From NCBI GenBank assembly GCA_036392375.1, contig DASVYC010000120.1, positions 17,170 through 81,169 on the forward strand: a stretch of DNA of 64,000 bases, written 5' to 3'. A model generated the notes under the pieces. That model worked only from the letters and a program-made list of their open reading frames with translations, made no database searches and was not told the origin of the DNA. Position numbers and translations under genes: made by a program. Shown here one piece after another: positions 25,266 through 32,594 of this stretch (positions within the stretch are counted from its first letter, which is position 1; the number at the start of each line of letters is the position of its first letter). This DNA comes from JAFEBO01 sp036392375 (lineage in GTDB: Bacteria; Planctomycetota; Phycisphaerae; Phycisphaerales; UBA1924).

Positions 25266-26012
25266 ATGGCGACGATCCGAGCGCTGAGCCTCAACATCCA
25301 CAAGGGCTTCTCCGCGGGGAATCGGAGATTCGTGCTTCCGGCGCTGCGCGACGCTGTGCGAGCGACTGGCGCGGACATTGTGTTTCTGCAGGAGGTGCTG
25401 GGGCGTCACGACATTCACCAGCGCCGGGTCGCGGGGTGGCCGACCGAGCCGCAGATGGAGTACCTGGCGGATTCGGTGTGGCCCTCCTTTGCATACGGGC
25501 GGAACGCGATCTACGAATCGGGGCATCACGGCAACGCGATCTTGTCGAAGTTCGACATCCAGAATGCGACGAACGTGGACATTTCTTCGAGCCGCGCGGA
25601 GCGGCGGGGGTTCCTGCATGGGAGCGTGCAGACGCCAGCGGGTCCGGTGATGTGCGTGTGCCTGCACCTGAGCCTGCGGGAGCGGGATCGGAGCAAGCAG
25701 TTCTCGCGGATCGTGGAGCAGCTCGGTCGCGAGGTGAGGCCTGAGCATGCGTTGATCATCGCGGGTGATTTCAACGATTGGAGGCGGCGTGCTCAGACGG
25801 AGTTGGCGCAGCCGTTGGGGTTGCAAGAAGCGTTCCTGCTGGCGAACGGGTGCGAGGCGCGGACGTTCCCGTGCTCGTTCCCGATCCTGACGCTGGACCG
25901 GATCTACTTTCGTGGGCTGCGGCTGGTGAGTGCGCACACGCTGCACCAGAAGCCGTGGCGGGAGCTTTCCGATCACGCGGGGCTGATGGCGGTCTTCGAG
26001 GGGGGCTCATGA
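25266..26012 (+). CDS. Endonuclease/exonuclease/phosphatase family protein (YbhP-like)
   Basis: 248 residues from MATIRALSLNIHKGFSAGNR. Metal-dependent EEP fold: catalytic Asn in SLNIHKG, Glu in DIVFLQEVLG, HGNAILSKF, the GDFNDW motif and the terminal SDHAGLMA are in order. The stop overlaps the start of the cardiolipin synthase gene (ATGA). E. coli has the same pairing (ybhP-clsB), which suggests a role in phospholipid head-group chemistry rather than DNA repair. Confidence 0.92.
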   Translation: MATIRALSLNIHKGFSAGNRRFVLPALRDAVRATGADIVFLQEVLGRHDIHQRRVAGWPTEPQMEYLADSVWPSFAYGRNAIYESGHHGNAILSKFDIQNATNVDISSSRAERRGFLHGSVQTPAGPVMCVCLHLSLRERDRSKQFSRIVEQLGREVRPEHALIIAGDFNDWRRRAQTELAQPLGLQEAFLLANGCEARTFPCSFPILTLDRIYFRGLRLVSAHTLHQKPWRELSDHAGLMAVFEGGS

Positions 26013-27175
26013 GCACCGATGAACTGACGCTGCTGGGCCCTCGCACCTACTTCGGGGCGATGTTCGAGGCGATCGACGCCGCACGCGAGGAGGTGCTGGT
26101 CGAGACGTACATTTTTCACCTTGATCGCACGGGGACGCAGTTCTTCGAGCACGCGGCGGCGGCGGTGCGTCGTGGCGTGCGGGTGCGGATGCTGGTCGAC
26201 GGGCTGGGCAGCCCGGAGTTTCTCGGTGCGGGCGAGCAACGGATCCGGGACGCGGGCATTCAGCTCGTGATCTACAACCGCACGGGGCGGGTCCCTATCG
26301 GCGCGCTGCACGATCGGATGCACCGCAAGCTGGTGGTGGTGGATCGGAGCGTCGCGTTCCTGGGGGGGATCAACATCGCCGACGAGTACGCGGGGCTGGA
26401 GATCGAGGGATCGTTCTACGACCTTGCGGTGCGGGCGCGCGGGCCGGTGGCTGCGGACGCGGCGGATCTTTCCGATGAGCTGTTTGCCCGCGCGACGTCG
26501 AGCACGATCCGGCGCGTGTGGCGGCGGCTGCGTCGCCCGCGGGGGCGGGGCGGACGCGACAGCAACGCGAGGACGCGGATTGTGGCGCGGGACAACCACC
26601 TGCGCAAGAACACGATCGAGCGCGAGTACGTGCGTGCGATCAAGAGCGCGCGAGAGTCGATTGTGATGGCGCACGCGTATTTCCTGCCGTCGCACGGCTT
26701 GGTGCACGCGCTGTGCGCCGCGGCTCGGCGCGGCGTGAAGGTCTTGGTGGTGATCCAGGGGCGCGCCGAGCACCGGGTGCTGCGGGCGGCTCAGTGGCAT
26801 CTGTACGACCGCTTGACGCGAGCCGGGGTCACGCTGTATGGGTACGAGTGCTGCTACCTCCACGCCAAGGTGATGGCGGTAGACGATCGGTGGTGCACGA
26901 TCGGATCGTCGAACCTCGAGCCGTGGAGCTTGATGTCGAACCTGGAGATCAACCTGGTGAGCGAGGAGCCGGCGTTCGTGGCGGCGGTGAAGCGCGACGT
27001 GGAAGACCGGCTGGAGGACGAGTGCTGCCACATCGACATGTCGCGGCAGGGGTGGTGGGGGCGAGTGTGGTCGGCGCTGGCGTACGAGCTGTTCCTGTGG
27101 ATCTTTGTGATCACCGGCGGTCGGAGCGACAAGATGTGGCGCGTGGCGCCGCGGGTGGAGGCAGCGGAAGCGTGA
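26009..27175 (+). CDS. clsB: Cardiolipin synthase B-type phospholipase D protein
   Basis: 388 residues. Two HKD motifs: HRKLVVVDRSVAFLGGINIA (about residue 103) and HAKVMAVDDRWCTIGSSNLE (about residue 285). Joins phosphatidylglycerol with another phospholipid at the inner membrane. Lacks the N-terminal membrane helices of ClsA, as in ClsB, but ends with a hydrophobic segment (YELFLWIFVITGG). Overlaps the YbhP-like gene by four bases, so translation is probably coupled. Confidence 0.93.
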   Translation: MSTDELTLLGPRTYFGAMFEAIDAAREEVLVETYIFHLDRTGTQFFEHAAAAVRRGVRVRMLVDGLGSPEFLGAGEQRIRDAGIQLVIYNRTGRVPIGALHDRMHRKLVVVDRSVAFLGGINIADEYAGLEIEGSFYDLAVRARGPVAADAADLSDELFARATSSTIRRVWRRLRRPRGRGGRDSNARTRIVARDNHLRKNTIEREYVRAIKSARESIVMAHAYFLPSHGLVHALCAAARRGVKVLVVIQGRAEHRVLRAAQWHLYDRLTRAGVTLYGYECCYLHAKVMAVDDRWCTIGSSNLEPWSLMSNLEINLVSEEPAFVAAVKRDVEDRLEDECCHIDMSRQGWWGRVWSALAYELFLWIFVITGGRSDKMWRVAPRVEAAEA

Positions 27176-27259
27176 TCGAGTGGGCGTGAGAGACGGGCTC
27201 CCGCGACAAGCATCTTGAATGCGGGGCGCGGCGGGCGAGCGGGCCCGTGGGCACGTCAT

Positions 27260-28255
27260 ATGCTTGACGCGATGATGATCACGCAGGTGTTGCAATTCTG
27301 CGGGGGGTTGGTGTTGCTGCTGGTGGGCGGGCGGCTGTTGGTGTCGGCTTCGGTGGACACGGCGAAACGGTTGAGGGTTTCGCCGCTGGTCGTGGGGCTT
27401 ACGCTGGTGGCGTGGGGGACGAGCGCGCCGGAACTGGCGCTCAATTTGATCTCGGCGTCGAAGGGGCGGAGCGATCTGGCGCTGGGGAATGTCGTGGGCG
27501 CAAACATCTGCAATATGGCGCTGGTGCTGGGCTTGTGTGCGCTCATGAAGCCCTTGACGGTGCAGGAACGCCTCATCAAGGTGGAGATCTGGCTGAACGC
27601 GGCGATCCTGGGGGCCATGGCGCTGCTGGGCGTGACCGGGGTGTTTGCACCTTGGAAGGCAGGGCTGATGCTCGGCGTGTTTGGTGCGTACAGCATGTGG
27701 ACGATCATGGCGGCGCTGCGTCAGAGCGACGAGGCGAGGTCTCCCTCGGCGGCGGATACGTTGGGCGATGATCCGACGCGCGGGGCAGAGCCGATGGGCT
27801 GGGTGATGATCACGGCGTGCTTTATCGGAGGCCTGGTGCTGCTTTCGTTGGGGGGCTCACTCGCGAGCGACGGCGCGTCGGGCATGGCGTTGTCGCTGGG
27901 CGTGCCGGCGGCGATCGTGGGAGTGACAATCGTTTCGATCGGTACCACGCTGCCGGAAGTGATCACCGGGATCCTCGCGGTCCGCAAGGGGCAGACGGAT
28001 CTGGCGATGGGCAACGCCATCGGGTCGTGCTTGTTCAACGCGGGTGCGATCTTCGGAGTGATCGGGCTGGTGTCGCCCTCCGCGGTGGACGGCGCTCTCA
28101 CCCTCCCGCTGGTGTACATGGGAGCGCTGGCGGTGGCGCTGGTGCCGATCAGCCGCACGTTTGGCAAGACTGTCTCTCGGATGGAGGGTGGCGTGCTGCT
28201 GCTGACGTACGCGGGGTTTCTGGCGGTTTCAGCGTGGGTAGCGACCCGCGGGTAG
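27260..28255 (+). CDS. CaCA-family sodium/calcium exchanger
   Basis: 331 residues with about 10 membrane helices in two inverted halves. The alpha repeats are visible: LVAWGTSAPELALNLISASK with LALGNVVGANICNMALVLG, and VSIGTTLPEVITGILAVRKG with LAMGNAIGSCLFNAGAI. Glu residues in both repeats form the cation site. Similar to YrbG and Methanocaldococcus NCX. Start at 27260 (MLDAMMITQVLQF) removes non-conserved upstream residues. Confidence 0.94.
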   Translation: MLDAMMITQVLQFCGGLVLLLVGGRLLVSASVDTAKRLRVSPLVVGLTLVAWGTSAPELALNLISASKGRSDLALGNVVGANICNMALVLGLCALMKPLTVQERLIKVEIWLNAAILGAMALLGVTGVFAPWKAGLMLGVFGAYSMWTIMAALRQSDEARSPSAADTLGDDPTRGAEPMGWVMITACFIGGLVLLSLGGSLASDGASGMALSLGVPAAIVGVTIVSIGTTLPEVITGILAVRKGQTDLAMGNAIGSCLFNAGAIFGVIGLVSPSAVDGALTLPLVYMGALAVALVPISRTFGKTVSRMEGGVLLLTYAGFLAVSAWVATRG

Positions 28256-28316
28256 TGAGACCCTGGGCCCGGGGGCCGCGGGGTGGGGGACAGAGCGGGC
28301 GGCGTAGAGTCGGTGC

Positions 28317-28577
28317 ATGGCCCGTCGGAGCTCCCTGCGCGAGATTCCCGGTATCGGAGCGACGTTTGTCCGTGATTTCGCACGGCTCGGCGTGACGGAG
28401 ATTGCGGATCTGCGGGGCGCAGACCCAGAGCGGTTGTTCGGCAAGCTGGAACGCGCCAACGCCGCCGAGAGGCACGCGACGAGCAAGAACTACTTGTACG
28501 TGATCCGGATGGCGGTGTACTACGCGAACGGCGGGCGCGATCCGCAACGACTGAAGTGGAACGCGTGGAAGGATTGA
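28317..28577 (+). CDS. Helix-hairpin-helix protein, Cdd1 (pathogenicity locus) family
   Basis: 86 residues. N-terminal helix-hairpin-helix SLREIPGIGATFVRDFARLG and the family ending YVIRMAVYYANGGRDPQRLK-WNAWKD match the Cdd1/TfoX-C-like family, whose role is unknown. It is the last chromosomal gene before the integrated segment starting at 28752. Confidence 0.88.
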   Translation: MARRSSLREIPGIGATFVRDFARLGVTEIADLRGADPERLFGKLERANAAERHATSKNYLYVIRMAVYYANGGRDPQRLKWNAWKD

Positions 28578-28702
28578 GTCGCCCGAGGGACAAGGCGAGG
28601 ACATTCCGTGTCATTGTTCGACCGTGGCCCCAGCTGCGTGGATCCCGACAGCGTCGTCGAAGCTCGCTGAATGTACGGGGCGACCATGAACTTGATTCAA
28701 CG

Positions 28703-28737
28703 AAAAGCCGCCGGTGTCATCGAGTGACATCGGCGGC
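28703..28737 (-). terminator. Intrinsic terminator on minus strand, probably the original tRNA-Gly terminator
   Basis: Thirteen-base-pair stem (28707-28719 with 28725-28737, one G-T pair, loop TCGAG) followed on the minus strand by TTTT. It lies 14 bases beyond the truncated tRNA-Gly copy, in the position expected for the terminator of an intact minus-strand tRNA-Gly gene. Confidence 0.75.
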
Positions 28738-28751
28738 AGCCATTGATCCAG

Positions 28752-28795
28752 AAAGCGGGCGACCGGGATCGAACCGGCGACATTCAGCTTGGGAA
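28752..28795. repeat. Left attachment-site repeat (truncated tRNA-Gly copy)
   Basis: 44 bases identical to 39554-39597. Covers the acceptor 3' strand, T-arm, variable region, and anticodon stem/loop up to TTCCC; after that the sequence is unrelated to the tRNA. Confidence 0.88.
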
Positions 28796-29072
28796 CCGAC
28801 CCCGAGGCGGGTCAGAAAGCCTTGTCTTGCATCAGTTTACCGCATGTTTTGGCAATTGCAAGCCTTCGCACTACCACTCGTGATTTCTCGGTGTTTTTCG
28901 TTCACGTCCATTGGATCTCAGTAGTGATGTGGTAGACGTTCCGGCGGAAGAACGCGAGGACTCGCGTATCGCTATGTCGATCCTTTGGCCCTTCATCCGG
29001 TGGGACTATCCGATGTCTCGATGACTTCGCCGCTAACTTCAGAACGCGCTACAAACTACCGGAATCGGAACG
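28796..29072. other. Non-coding left end of island
   Basis: 277 bases, visibly richer in A and T than the flanks, between the left repeat and the end of the beta-barrel gene. I find no convincing gene or integrase remnant. On the minus strand TTGCAA (28857-28862 region) is followed by TAAACT with 16 bases between, a possible promoter that would read into the tRNA remnant, but this is weak. Confidence 0.4.
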
Positions 29073-30173
29073 TCAAAAGAGCACGCTGAAACCCACACCG
29101 GCGAACAGATTGTCTGCAGTCTCGTTCAGGCCCACGCCGACTCGAGCATCCAGTTGGACGCGCGGGGTGAGCAGATATGACGTGCCGGCGTCAATGGAAT
29201 GGCTTGAACCGCTGCCCTTGCTGGCTGGGAAGACCGCGTAGTACTCGGCGAACACGCCCCAGCGATCGGAGATCGCGTAGGTTCCGCAGATCGACGCCGC
29301 GCCTTGCCAATAACGGGCGCCTTCACTGGTCGACCAGCTTGCGTTGATGTTGCCGTAGACACCAAATCCTTTGAGCGCGGCGCCACCAAGCGCCTCGAGG
29401 TCGTAGGACCAGATGAGCTTGAAGGTCGGTTCGGCTCGCCGGCTGCTGATGCCGGCGCTACCGGCGCCGGTGGTGGTCGCGGCGCTGATCGCCAGGCGCG
29501 GAAGAGCGCCGGCTTGATCGGTGAGCTTGAACTTGACTCCGACCGCGAGGTCGCTCCAGCCTTCGGAGGATTGAGACTCGGTGTCGTTCGGGCTGCGGGT
29601 TCGTGACCAGACGTAGCCCGAAGTCGCGAGGCGCAGTTCGAAGCGATCGTTCACAAGACCGACGCGGGCCAGCAATTCTGGTGCGTTGTGACGCTGCGTT
29701 TCTGTGCCGTTGCGATCGCGCCAGATGAAGGTGTAGCCGGTTTCAAGCTGGAGATGGCCGACGGGGGCGATCCCGGCGGTATCGCTGAAGCTCGGGCGAT
29801 CCGTGGAGATGGTCGGATGAGCGTGGGCCCTTTCGACGGCAGCTGGCGACTCGGTTGCAGGAGATGAGATGGGAGTGGTTGGCGATTGAGTCGATGGGGC
29901 CTGGCCGGTCGGCGAGGCCGATGCGGTCGGTGCTTGCGGAGTCTGGGCGAGGGCGGATCCGGAGAGCACCAAGGCGGCACCGATCGCGATGGGAGTGGCG
30001 GAGTCCCGCCGCGTCCCGGACGGAGTAGGTTCCGTGCGATCGCGCTCGCTACGACCGCAGTCGCGATTGCCTTCAAGCCAATCCCGCATGAATACGCGAA
30101 GAAGGTTCATCTCAGCGAGGATGGCGATGGTGGCGAGGGCGAAGCAGAGAACGGACTCGAGCGGCTCAGACAT
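29073..30173 (-). CDS. Outer-membrane beta-barrel protein (Phenol_MetA_deg / transporter-like family)
   Basis: 366 residues; a start at 30110 (MNLLRVFMRDWLEG, 345 aa) is also possible. A hydrophobic export segment IAIGAALVLSGSALAQT is followed by a Pro/Ser/Thr-rich linker and then STDRPSFSDTAGIAPVGHLQ, the typical beginning of this barrel family. Alternating strands continue to the last residue, a Phe as in many outer-membrane proteins. Divergent from the kdp genes within the island, so it may serve as an outer-membrane channel for the potassium system, but this is inference. Confidence 0.8.
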   Translation of the reverse strand: MSEPLESVLCFALATIAILAEMNLLRVFMRDWLEGNRDCGRSERDRTEPTPSGTRRDSATPIAIGAALVLSGSALAQTPQAPTASASPTGQAPSTQSPTTPISSPATESPAAVERAHAHPTISTDRPSFSDTAGIAPVGHLQLETGYTFIWRDRNGTETQRHNAPELLARVGLVNDRFELRLATSGYVWSRTRSPNDTESQSSEGWSDLAVGVKFKLTDQAGALPRLAISAATTTGAGSAGISSRRAEPTFKLIWSYDLEALGGAALKGFGVYGNINASWSTSEGARYWQGAASICGTYAISDRWGVFAEYYAVFPASKGSGSSHSIDAGTSYLLTPRVQLDARVGVGLNETADNLFAGVGFSVLF

Positions 30174-30250
30174 GGATCGGCTCCGGGGAAGTTGTGACAG
30201 ATCAGCGTGATGACTGTCGCACGCACGTTGCGGCGGTCGATCAGCGCGGC

Positions 30251-30288
30251 ATCAAGGCGTGGCCTTGGCGAATCAAGGCCGAATCAAG
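30251..30288. promoter_or_regulatory. Phased ATCAAG direct repeats
   Basis: ATCAAG at 30251, 30272 and 30283, the last two as CGAATCAAG separated by 11 bases start to start. Spacings 21 and 11 place them on one face of the helix. They lie 78 bases upstream of the beta-barrel start and 162 before the first kdp gene. Confidence 0.4.
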
Positions 30289-30351
30289 ATGCTTCCGGGA
30301 AGCGGCGCAAGCTCGCGCTGTGAACCGGCCGCAGCAGGAACGTGCTGTGTC

Positions 30352-30390
30352 TTTATGCGGCGTTTATGCAAGAGGGGACTGCGTTTACGC
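30352..30390. promoter_or_regulatory. Candidate KdpE operator: phased TTTAYGC direct repeats
   Basis: TTTATGC at 30352 and 30363 and TTTACGC at 30384: start-to-start spacings of 11 and 21 bases, i.e. one and two helical turns. OmpR-family regulators such as KdpE bind direct repeats spaced about 11 bp. The AT-rich words stand out in GC-rich sequence and lie 60-98 bases before the first gene of the kdp operon. Confidence 0.5.
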
Positions 30391-30449
30391 GGCGGAGAGC
30401 GACGAGCGACCACATTCGGGCGATCCTTCTGCCGTCAGGAGGATGCGCC

Positions 30450-30599
30450 ATGTTCGACCTCTCCGCTGTCGTGTTGTTCTTCACCTGTCTCGGCCTGACT
30501 TTCGCGCTCGTGCGTGTGTGCGCATGGCTGCAGCCTCAGGACACGCCGTCGATCAAGGACCCGGCCTCAAACGCCACCATCCCGGAGACCTATCGGTGA
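30450..30599 (+). CDS. 49-residue membrane protein heading the kdp operon
   Basis: Start fixed by AGGAGG at 30438-30443. One membrane helix (LSAVVLFFTCLGLTFALVRV) and a short polar tail ending PASNATIPETYR. Its TGA overlaps the GTG of kdpF (GTGA). It is not KdpF, which follows as a separate gene. I cannot name a family; the tight coupling suggests a Kdp-associated peptide. Confidence 0.8.
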   Translation: MFDLSAVVLFFTCLGLTFALVRVCAWLQPQDTPSIKDPASNATIPETYR

Positions 30600-30688
30600 T
30601 CTGGATTCCCCTCATCGCTGCGATGGTCGCTGCGGGTCTCTTGCTGTACCTGCTCGCCGCACTGCTCAAGCCGGAGTGGTTCCAATGA
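30596..30688 (+). CDS. kdpF: KdpF, small subunit of potassium-transporting ATPase
   Basis: 30 residues from a GTG start: single helix IPLIAAMVAAGLLLYLLAAL followed by LKPEWFQ, matching the L-x-x-P-E-x-F ending of KdpF. In E. coli KdpF stabilises the KdpABC complex in the membrane. It overlaps the upstream small gene (GTGA) and kdpA (ATGA). Confidence 0.92.
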   Translation: MIWIPLIAAMVAAGLLLYLLAALLKPEWFQ

Positions 30689-32571
30689 ACGTGGGTGACC
30701 TGACTCAACACGCTTCTCCAGTCCTGGCCGCGATCAGCGGCTCGGGGATCCTTCAACTGGCGCTCTACATCGCGGTTCTGATCGCGCTGGTCAAGCCTTT
30801 GGGATGGGTCATGGCACGCGTGCTCGAGGGACGGACGGGCGAGGCACCGCTCGGGCTGGGGCGCTTGCTGGGATGGGTGGAGCACGGGACCTACAGGCTC
30901 TGCGGCATCGCGACCGAAGGTGCGGGCGCGGGGCGTCGAGGCGTTGAGATGCGTTGGACTACGTACGCGGCGGGGATCCTGATCTTCAACGCGATCGGCT
31001 TTGTCGCGGTGTACGCGCTCCAACGGCTGCAGGGTGCGTTGCCGGGCAACCCGGCGGCCATCGCGCCCGTCGAGCCTGGATCGGCGTTCAATACCGCGGT
31101 CTCGTTCGTCACCAACACCAATTGGCAGGGCTACGGCGGCGAGACGACGATGTCCTATCTCACGCAGATGCTCGGACTGGGCGTGCAGAACTTCCTGAGC
31201 GCCGGCACGGGTATCGCGGTGCTTGCAGCGCTGCTGCGTGGACTGGCCCGCAGGTCGTCGGCGACCATCGGCAACTGCTGGATCGATCTCACGCGTGTCA
31301 CACTCTACATCCTGCTCCCGTTGTCGATGGTGCTTGCGGTGGCCCTGGTCAGCCAAGGCGTCGTGCAGACTTTCCGCGGTCCCGCCAAGGTCGCGTTGAT
31401 GACGCCGCTTTCGTACGCGGAACCTTTGAAGAACGCCGCGGGCGAGACGCTGAAGAACTCCGACGGCAGCGACCAGTCCGTGGCCGTGACCGTCCGGGAG
31501 CAAGTCATCCCACTCGGACCTGCGGCGTCGCAGATCGCCATCAAGCAACTCGGGACCAATGGCGGCGGCTTCTTCAACACGAACTCCGCTCACCCTCTGG
31601 AGAACCCAACCGCCTTGTCCAACTTTCTGCAGGTGCTCGCGATCTTGCTGATACCAGCGGCCCTTTGCTGGACCTTTGGTGAGATGGTCCGCGATCGGCG
31701 GCAGGGCTGGGCCCTGCTCGCGGCCATGCTGGTGATCTTCACCCCGCTGCTCGCGGCAACGTATGTCTTCGAGGCACGTGGGAACCCCGCCGTGGTATCG
31801 CTCGGCGTTGAGACAGGAGAAGGACGAGGCGGCGACGGCGGGAACATGGAGGGCAAAGAGGCCCGCTTCGGCGTGGCTAACTCTGCTCTGTGGGCCGCGG
31901 CGACGACCGCGGCGAGCAACGGCAGCGTAAACGCGATGCACGACTCGTTCACCCCGCTCGGTGGGCTGATTCCGATGTGGCTGATGCAGCTCGGCGAGGT
32001 GGTATTCGGGGGCGTGGGCTCTGGTCTCTACGGCATGCTCATGTTCGTGATTGTCGGTGTGTTCGTGGCGGGGCTCATGGTCGGCCGCGCTCCCGAGTAT
32101 CTCGGCAAGAAAATAGAGCCTTTCGAGATGAAGATGGCGATGGTCTGCGTGCTGGTGCCGTGCGCGCTGACGCTCGTGGGAACCGCCGTCGCGGTGCTGG
32201 TTCCTGAGGGCAACACCACGAGCAATCCGGGCCCGCACGCGTTCAGCCAGATCCTGTACGCCTTCAGCAGTGCGGGCAACAACAACGGTTCGGCGTTCGC
32301 GGGCCTGAGCGCCAACACGCCCTTCTACAACCTCTCCCTCGGCCTTGCCATGTGGTTCAGCCGTTTCTGGATCATCGTGCCGGTGCTCGCTGTCGCCGGC
32401 TCACTCGCGGCCAAGCGGGTCAGCCCGGCCACCAGTGGCACGCTGCCCACGCACACGCCGGTGTTCGTGCTCATGCTCGTGGCGGTCGTGGTCATCGTGG
32501 GCGCGCTGACATTTGTCCCCGCTCTGGCCCTCGGCCCGGTCGCGGAACACCTACAGCTCGTCGCCAAGTAA
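30685..32571 (+). CDS. kdpA: Potassium-transporting ATPase subunit KdpA
   Basis: 628 residues; the channel-like K+-binding subunit with four pore-loop repeats. Selectivity segments: NTNWQGYGGE, QLGTNGGGFFNTNSAHPLEN, NGSVNAMHDSFTPLGG and FSSAGNNNGSAFAGLSANTP. About 70 residues longer than E. coli KdpA (557), with extra loop sequence around TEGAGAGRRGVEMRW (residues about 77-90), NAAGETLKNSDGSDQS (about 253-268) and GVETGEGRGGDGGNMEG. Start overlaps kdpF stop. Confidence 0.97.
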   Translation: MNVGDLTQHASPVLAAISGSGILQLALYIAVLIALVKPLGWVMARVLEGRTGEAPLGLGRLLGWVEHGTYRLCGIATEGAGAGRRGVEMRWTTYAAGILIFNAIGFVAVYALQRLQGALPGNPAAIAPVEPGSAFNTAVSFVTNTNWQGYGGETTMSYLTQMLGLGVQNFLSAGTGIAVLAALLRGLARRSSATIGNCWIDLTRVTLYILLPLSMVLAVALVSQGVVQTFRGPAKVALMTPLSYAEPLKNAAGETLKNSDGSDQSVAVTVREQVIPLGPAASQIAIKQLGTNGGGFFNTNSAHPLENPTALSNFLQVLAILLIPAALCWTFGEMVRDRRQGWALLAAMLVIFTPLLAATYVFEARGNPAVVSLGVETGEGRGGDGGNMEGKEARFGVANSALWAAATTAASNGSVNAMHDSFTPLGGLIPMWLMQLGEVVFGGVGSGLYGMLMFVIVGVFVAGLMVGRAPEYLGKKIEPFEMKMAMVCVLVPCALTLVGTAVAVLVPEGNTTSNPGPHAFSQILYAFSSAGNNNGSAFAGLSANTPFYNLSLGLAMWFSRFWIIVPVLAVAGSLAAKRVSPATSGTLPTHTPVFVLMLVAVVVIVGALTFVPALALGPVAEHLQLVAK

Positions 32572-32594
32572 CGCCTCGCTCCTCGGAGTCCGTC

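Noticed and set aside
28850..28890. TTGCAA-16-TAAACT promoter-like sequence in the left island end reading toward the tRNA remnant
   Set aside because: No gene downstream on that strand; AT-rich DNA makes chance matches likely.
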